From the NCBI GenBank assembly GCA_934096265.1, contig CAKOLI010000001.1:217346-281345 (forward strand): a stretch of DNA of 64,000 bases. The letters run 5' to 3'. Both the position numbers and the translations under genes were made by a program. This DNA is from an uncultured Bacilli bacterium (GTDB lineage Bacteria > Bacillota_I > Bacilli_A > RF39 > UBA660). Below are positions 60,030 to 64,000 of the stretch, piece after piece; the stretch's first letter is position 1, and each line of letters begins with the position of its first letter. The notes below the pieces were generated by a model. It was not told where the DNA came from, ran no database searches, and saw only the letters and a program-made list of their open reading frames with translations.

Positions 60030-60923
60030 GTAGATAATTATAGCTATTATTATAGACATTAGGATATGGAATATTCTGGCTATAAAAAATGGTTTATAGG
60101 GAATGTCTGTGTTTTCTAGGGAGCTTAATACTTGTGCATGGATGCATAGGCCTCCAAAGGATAAGAAGCTTGTGGTTATTAGTATTTTAGCTAAATTACT
60201 TATATTTAAGTAAGATAGGTATTCTAGGGCACCAGTTATTTCTAGTATGCCTTTTATGAGTAGGGTACCTTTTTCGTTTATGTTTATGTTGTTTGTAATT
60301 ATGTTAGTTAAGATTAGAAAGAATGTTATGGTTCCTAATATCATTAGTAAGCTACTTACTGCATTTTTAATCGTGGTCATTAGTAGTTTAGGGAAGTTGT
60401 TATTATATGTGTTAGGGTTAGAGGTTATATTAATTTTATTTTTGACAAAGTATAAGATGATTATGTTTGGGATGTAGTGAGATAGTAGGATGATTATGCT
60501 TATTTTTATATTTCCATTAAAGAAGGTGGTTATAGCTCCTAGGATAAATAGGGGATTAGAGAAATGAGTGCATGTAAGGAGTAAGCTAGCACTGTGTTTG
60601 TCGATTTGTGAGTTATCATACATTACTTTTATATATCTTGATGATGATGGGAAGCCACTTAGCATGCTTAATATCATAATCATTATGATGTTTTTGTCTA
60701 TTTTTGTTTTCTTAAATAAGTAGCCTATGTATTCGCAGATGTTATAATTTATTAATATTTCACTTATTATAAACATAGGAAATAAAGAGGGCGCTAAGAT
60801 GTTTAGAAATATATTTATACTAGTACTAAAAGAGGCAGTTACTAGGCTTTTATTTAGTAATACGCTTATTAATAAGTAAATAAAAAAGAAAAAGATAGCT
60901 TTGTTTAGAATATTTTTTTTCAT
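60003..60923 (-). CDS. ylbJ: YlbJ/SpoVV-type sporulation membrane protein
   Basis: The protein has 306 residues and about eight hydrophobic helices. LSGFPSSSRYIKVMYDNSQID, THFSNPLFILGAI and LSFGGLCIHAQVLSSLENTDI match the conserved blocks of YlbJ, with the Gly-Phe-Pro and Asn-Pro-Leu-Phe elements. In Bacillus YlbJ (SpoVV) takes dipicolinic acid into the forespore. It is divergent from ylbL, its neighbour in B. subtilis too. Nucleoside-recognition-domain transporters are the alternative family. Confidence 0.75.
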   Translation of the reverse strand: MKKNILNKAIFFFFIYLLISVLLNKSLVTASFSTSINIFLNILAPSLFPMFIISEILINYNICEYIGYLFKKTKIDKNIIMIMILSMLSGFPSSSRYIKVMYDNSQIDKHSASLLLTCTHFSNPLFILGAITTFFNGNIKISIIILLSHYIPNIIILYFVKNKINITSNPNTYNNNFPKLLMTTIKNAVSSLLMILGTITFFLILTNIITNNININEKGTLLIKGILEITGALEYLSYLNISNLAKILITTSFLSFGGLCIHAQVLSSLENTDIPYKPFFIARIFHILMSIIIAIIIYLLYFSLLT

Positions 60924-60987
60924 ATTATACCTTCTTTGTAAAATATATGATGGAAATATTTAATTAATAATTAGATTGGAGGTAATT

Positions 60988-61974
60988 ATGGGTAGAATAA
61001 AGAATTTTTTTAAGGAGAATATTAGTTATATAGTTGTTTTTATAATTATGATGGGGATAATATATATAAGGCTTCCTTATTATATTATGATACCTGGAGG
61101 GACGATAGATATTAGTGATAAGGTTATTCTTAGTAATGGGCATAAGTTAAATGGTAAGGTTAATATGTTATATGCTTCAGAAGTAGAGGCAACGATACCT
61201 ACTTATTTGTTTTCTTTGTTTAATGATAAATGGGATTTGTTTAAGAATGAAGAGAGGATGATAGGGAATGAGAGTTTGAGGGATGTTAATATTAGGGAGA
61301 AGTTGTTGTTAGAAAATTCAGTTGATAATGCTATATATGCTTCTTATAAGTTGTTAGATTATGATATTAATATTACTGATGTTAAGGATTATGTTATTGG
61401 TAAGAGTGAGGATAGTACGTGTGATTTTGTAGTGGGGGATATTATTACTTATGTTAATGATATAGATATTAATAGTATTAATTTAAATGAATATATAGAT
61501 AAGTTTGATGTTGGTGATATTATTAATTTTAGGGTAATTAGTGATGATGTGGAAGTTAATAGGAGTTGTAGTGTAGGTTTAGTAGATGGACTTAAGAAGT
61601 TAGGGGTAGTGTTAATTCGAAATTTTGATTATAAGTTAGATGGGGTTGATATTAATTTTAGTGGTAGAGAAGGAGGTAGTTCTGGAGGATTTATGATGAG
61701 TCTTAGTATATATTTATCTCTTAGTGATGAAGATATTTTAAAAGGACGTGTTATCGCGGGTACTGGGACTATTGATTCTTTAGGTAATGTTGGAGAGATA
61801 GGTGGAGTTAAGTATAAGATAATAGGAGCTTATAGGAATAATATAGAGTTGGTTTTTGTTCCTTATGAGAATTATGATGAAGCTATATATATTAGAGATA
61901 AATATAAGTATGATATGGATATAGTTAAGGTTAAATCTTTACAAGAGGCGGTTGACTATTTAAGAAGTAATTAA
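60988..61974 (+). CDS. ylbL: PDZ-containing Lon-like serine protease (YlbL/SepM)
   Basis: The protein has 328 residues from ATG 60988 behind GGAGG. An N-terminal membrane anchor (ISYIVVFIIMMGIIYIRLPYY) is followed by a PDZ-like region (residues ~120-200). The S16 peptidase domain has GREGGSSGGFMMSL with the catalytic Ser and GEIGGVKYKIIGAYR with the catalytic Lys. Such proteases process peptide signals (SepM) or regulate division after SOS in Bacillus. The divergent partner is ylbJ, the same pair as in Bacillus. Confidence 0.9.
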   Translation: MGRIKNFFKENISYIVVFIIMMGIIYIRLPYYIMIPGGTIDISDKVILSNGHKLNGKVNMLYASEVEATIPTYLFSLFNDKWDLFKNEERMIGNESLRDVNIREKLLLENSVDNAIYASYKLLDYDINITDVKDYVIGKSEDSTCDFVVGDIITYVNDIDINSINLNEYIDKFDVGDIINFRVISDDVEVNRSCSVGLVDGLKKLGVVLIRNFDYKLDGVDINFSGREGGSSGGFMMSLSIYLSLSDEDILKGRVIAGTGTIDSLGNVGEIGGVKYKIIGAYRNNIELVFVPYENYDEAIYIRDKYKYDMDIVKVKSLQEAVDYLRSN

Positions 61975-61993
61975 GATATTTTTTATTTTTTAC

Positions 61994-62022
61994 TTGTTAT
62001 GATGTCTATTTTATGGTATTAT
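61994..62022 (+). promoter_or_regulatory. Promoter of fourth lectin-fold gene
   Basis: TTGTTA at 61994-61999 and TATTAT at 62017-62022, 17-bp spacer, with TG before the -10. The leader to ATG 62052 is short and has no G tract. Confidence 0.7.
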
Positions 62023-62051
62023 TATTTATATAAGATACGTAGGTGATATTT

Positions 62052-63845
62052 ATGGAAAATAAGGTAATAAATAAAAAGCAGTTATTTATAATTATTTTAT
62101 CTATTTTGTTAGTTATAGTTGGTAGTACAGTAGCTTGGTTTACTTGGAGAAGTGAAGATGATACTAAGCTTGTACTTACTGTTGGAGATATCGCAGAGAT
62201 AGTTTATGATAAAGGTAATAGTATTAGTGCTTCAAATATAGGACCTGTTCTTGATATAAATGATGGAGAGTATACAACGTTTACTTTTAGAAAGAGAATT
62301 GAGGCATCATATGATGTTGGGGTATATATTACTCCTAGTACTCTTCCAAGTGGACTTAAGGAAGATAGTTTTAAGATAGCTCTTATGAAGAGTAGTGATG
62401 GTAATAGTTATAGTTTGGTAAAGGAAGTTAGTTTTAAGAATAAAAATGTGGGTACTAAGTACTTAGTTTCTGGAGATACTATTACTGATGCGGTTACATA
62501 TTATAAAGTGGTTATATATATAGATGGTAAGATGATAAATCCTAATAGTATGATGGGGCAAACTTTTAGTGGGGTTATTTCAGTAGAAGGAGATAAAGAT
62601 GGTTGCTTTATTGATGATGTAGAGCCTAATGCTCCAGTTCTTGCTGATGGAATGATACCTATTAAGTGGGATGGAACTAAATGGGTAAAGGCAAGTACTG
62701 ATAATTGGTATAATTATAGTAATAAAGAGTGGGCAAATGCTGTGATGGTTAGAACAGATAAGGATTCTAATGTTAATGGTTCTAGTTCTAGGGAACAATA
62801 TATGAGCGCTATAGAAGGTACAAAGATATTAGAAAGTGATATATTAGCTTACTATGTATGGATACCAAGATATAGGTATAAGTTATTTAATGTAAGTTCT
62901 GAGGTAATGAGTTCAATAGAGATATGTACTCAGTTTGAAAGTGGTACTCCTGCTAAGCAAGCAGGTAGTGTAAATGGGTCATGGCTAACTCATCCTGGGT
63001 TTACTTACGGAGAAGATGAATTATCGGGTATTTGGGTAGGTAAGTTTGAGACTAGTGTAGATGATAACGATGCGTGTTATACTAGCCCATCAAGTACTAA
63101 TTGTAATAAAGCGTTAAGTAGTCCTAGGATTAAACCTAATAGGTCATCTTTGATATATCAAAATGTGTCAAATCAATTTTTGACTGCGCAAAAGATTGGT
63201 ACTGTGACTTATTTGACACCAGATGGGGTAAGCAAGACAGATGCCCACATGATTAAAAACACTGAGTGGGGAGCAGTAGCTTATTTAAAACAAAGTAGAT
63301 ATGGTCTTGGTGTAGAAGCAATTGCTAATAATTCGTATAAAACTTCTGCTGAACCAAATTATATGGCGGGATGTGGTCCTAAGAGTTTAACTGATTATAA
63401 TAATTCTACTACAACATGTAATGCTTATAATACAGATATTGGTGTTAAGGCATCTACTACAGGCAATATTACGGGAGTATATGATATGGCAGGAGGATCT
63501 GATGAGTATGTTATGGGTATACTTAAGACTAGTAATGGTACGGGATTAAGTTATGCTAGTACGGGCTTTACTACAAGTACATTACCTCTAGGAAGTAAAT
63601 ATGTAGATGCTTATACATATGGTACTGATGTGAATGATTTTTCAAGAAGAATACTAGGGGACGCTACTGGAGAAGTAAAAGGTTGGTATGGAGGTAGGTT
63701 CGGTTTTCCATTTAATACTTATACTGTTTTTAGACGTGGTGGTATGGCTGGTGCTTATTATTCAGGTATATTCTATTTCTATAGAGATAATGGTTATTCT
63801 TCTAATTATTATTCTTTCCATTCTGCTTTAGCGGTTAATAAATAG
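62052..63845 (+). CDS. Surface protein: SipW-like N-terminus and C-type-lectin/SUMF1-like fold (copy 4)
   Basis: The protein has 597 residues from ATG 62052 behind GTAGGTG. It has an N-terminal helix (QLFIIILSILLVIVGSTVAWFTW), a beta-sandwich, then PNAPVLADGMIPIKWDGT and a lectin/SUMF1-like domain (YYVWIPRYRYKLFN, WLTHPGFTYG, GIWVGKFETS, NTEWGAVAYLKQSRYGLG, YDMAGGSDEYVMG, RRILGDATGE). It shares the DDNDACYTSPSSTNCNK insert with copy 3. The C-terminal cassette does not show the C-ending codon bias seen in copies 1-3. No anchor other than the N-terminal helix is seen. Confidence 0.8.
   Translation: MENKVINKKQLFIIILSILLVIVGSTVAWFTWRSEDDTKLVLTVGDIAEIVYDKGNSISASNIGPVLDINDGEYTTFTFRKRIEASYDVGVYITPSTLPSGLKEDSFKIALMKSSDGNSYSLVKEVSFKNKNVGTKYLVSGDTITDAVTYYKVVIYIDGKMINPNSMMGQTFSGVISVEGDKDGCFIDDVEPNAPVLADGMIPIKWDGTKWVKASTDNWYNYSNKEWANAVMVRTDKDSNVNGSSSREQYMSAIEGTKILESDILAYYVWIPRYRYKLFNVSSEVMSSIEICTQFESGTPAKQAGSVNGSWLTHPGFTYGEDELSGIWVGKFETSVDDNDACYTSPSSTNCNKALSSPRIKPNRSSLIYQNVSNQFLTAQKIGTVTYLTPDGVSKTDAHMIKNTEWGAVAYLKQSRYGLGVEAIANNSYKTSAEPNYMAGCGPKSLTDYNNSTTTCNAYNTDIGVKASTTGNITGVYDMAGGSDEYVMGILKTSNGTGLSYASTGFTTSTLPLGSKYVDAYTYGTDVNDFSRRILGDATGEVKGWYGGRFGFPFNTYTVFRRGGMAGAYYSGIFYFYRDNGYSSNYYSFHSALAVNK
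63726..63830 (+). other. Equivalent C-terminal segment in copy 4, normal composition
   Basis: Thirty-five codons align to cassettes 1-3 (FRRGG, YSGIFYF, YYSFHSAL), but Asn, Tyr and Ser codons are A/T-ending like the rest of the gene. The framework Arg of FRSVL is His here. This copy looks ameliorated or untouched by the process shaping the other three. Confidence 0.45.
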
Positions 63846-63928
63846 ATATATATTCCACTAGATAAAATATTTATATTATAATACTTATGTATAGAGTAAT
63901 TAGCATAAAAAAAAATATCATTTTGATA

Positions 63929-64000
63929 TGAACCCCGTTTCTTGGACAAAACAGAAACGAGGTTTTTATATGGCAAAATTAAGTTATGATGATAAAATAA
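63929..64000 (+). mobile_element. Left end of an insertion sequence, probably IS3 family
   Basis: The terminal sequence TGAACCCCGTTTCTTGGAC resembles the TGA...CCAAGAAAC-type ends of IS3-family elements. A short hairpin (ACCCCGTTTCT / AGAAACGAGGT) follows. ATG 63970 then begins MAKLSYDDKI, the typical start of an IS3 OrfA-type helix-turn-helix protein, cut by the window edge. Most of the element is not visible. Confidence 0.55.
63970..64000 (+). CDS. Transposase OrfA N-terminus (partial)
   Basis: Ten codons, MAKLSYDDKI, are read before the window ends. Similar MxKLSYEDK beginnings occur in IS3-family OrfA proteins, and the upstream terminal sequence supports this. Too short for certainty. 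Confidence 0.5.
   Translation, partial: MAKLSYDDKI

Noticed and set aside
1..64000. Reverse transcriptase or template repeat of a diversity-generating retroelement within the window
   Set aside because: No reading frame with a reverse transcriptase YxDD box and no non-coding copy of the lectin cassette could be found here. If present, it lies elsewhere.
1..64000. UGA-as-Trp (Mycoplasma-type) code
   Set aside because: TGA ends mraZ and the division PBP at the expected length, and all Trp codons in conserved motifs are TGG.

Overview
The window is about 64 kb of a very AT-rich, low-GC Gram-positive chromosome (roughly 30% G+C by eye). TGA is used as a stop (ends of mraZ and the division PBP) and Trp is TGG, so the standard bacterial code applies and this is not a Mycoplasma-type code. 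Strong -35/-10 promoters with 17-bp spacers, AGGAGG-type ribosome binding sites, a T-box in front of tyrS, a MraZ-controlled division cluster, EssC-type (T7SSb) secretion and the order rnc / ylbJ / ylbL all point to Bacillota. Reduced gene sets, Met-Lys-rich small membrane proteins and many AGG/AGA Arg codons suggest an uncultured gut Bacilli lineage (RF39/Erysipelotrichales-like). That placement is inference.

Layout. 1-2.9 kb: 3' end of ligA, recD2 and a small membrane protein. 2.9-7.1 kb: two tandem surface proteins ending in a C-type-lectin/sulfatase-modifying-factor-like fold, each with a compositionally distinct hypervariable tail. 7.2-11.5 kb: glycolytic gpmI and ppdK. 11.5-21.9 kb: a compact type VII secretion island (YukD-like protein, five WXG100-like proteins, DUF4176, a 948-residue putative effector with a zinc-protease motif, a small neighbour, EssC), bracketed by two identical 50-bp copies of the ppdK terminator. 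22-31 kb: mixed housekeeping and surface genes (PfkB kinase, Smr protein, two large anchored proteins, HD hydrolase, tRNA-Arg, phosphoketolase) with two decayed genes. 31.4-33.7 kb: a leucine-rich-repeat surface protein behind an unusual structured leader. 33.7-42.8 kb: T-box/tyrS, rpsD, relA-dtd, a PerM-type permease, a glycosyltransferase and a beta-helix membrane protein. 42.8-45 kb: a second copy of the unusual leader with a third lectin-fold protein. 45-49.5 kb: mraZ-rsmH-ftsL-pbp. 49.5-64 kb: a frameshifted Rpn-family nuclease/transposase, tgt, a kinase-like protein, small membrane proteins, an Xre regulator, a lectin-fold remnant, sspI, a coiled-coil operon, rnc, ylbJ, ylbL, a fourth lectin-fold protein and the edge of an insertion sequence.

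The two most unusual signals are these. (1) Two far-apart surface-protein genes share a ~330-nt leader: same promoter, a short ORF containing a run of exactly ten G, long-range pairing that sequesters the short ORF's start, and an intrinsic terminator before the gene. Losing one G would in both copies extend the short ORF through the terminator's 5' arm, which suggests a phase-variable, translation-coupled attenuator. (2) Three of the four lectin-fold genes end in a 108-bp cassette rich in C-ending codons that differ mostly at AAY-derived-looking positions, the signature of diversity-generating retroelement targets. No reverse transcriptase or template repeat is visible here.

Many genes therefore appear devoted to a switchable, diversifiable cell surface (SipW-type N-termini, LRR, LamG and lectin folds, T7SS), mixed with conserved core genes. 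SspI and YlbJ homologues hint that the lineage sporulates or recently did.
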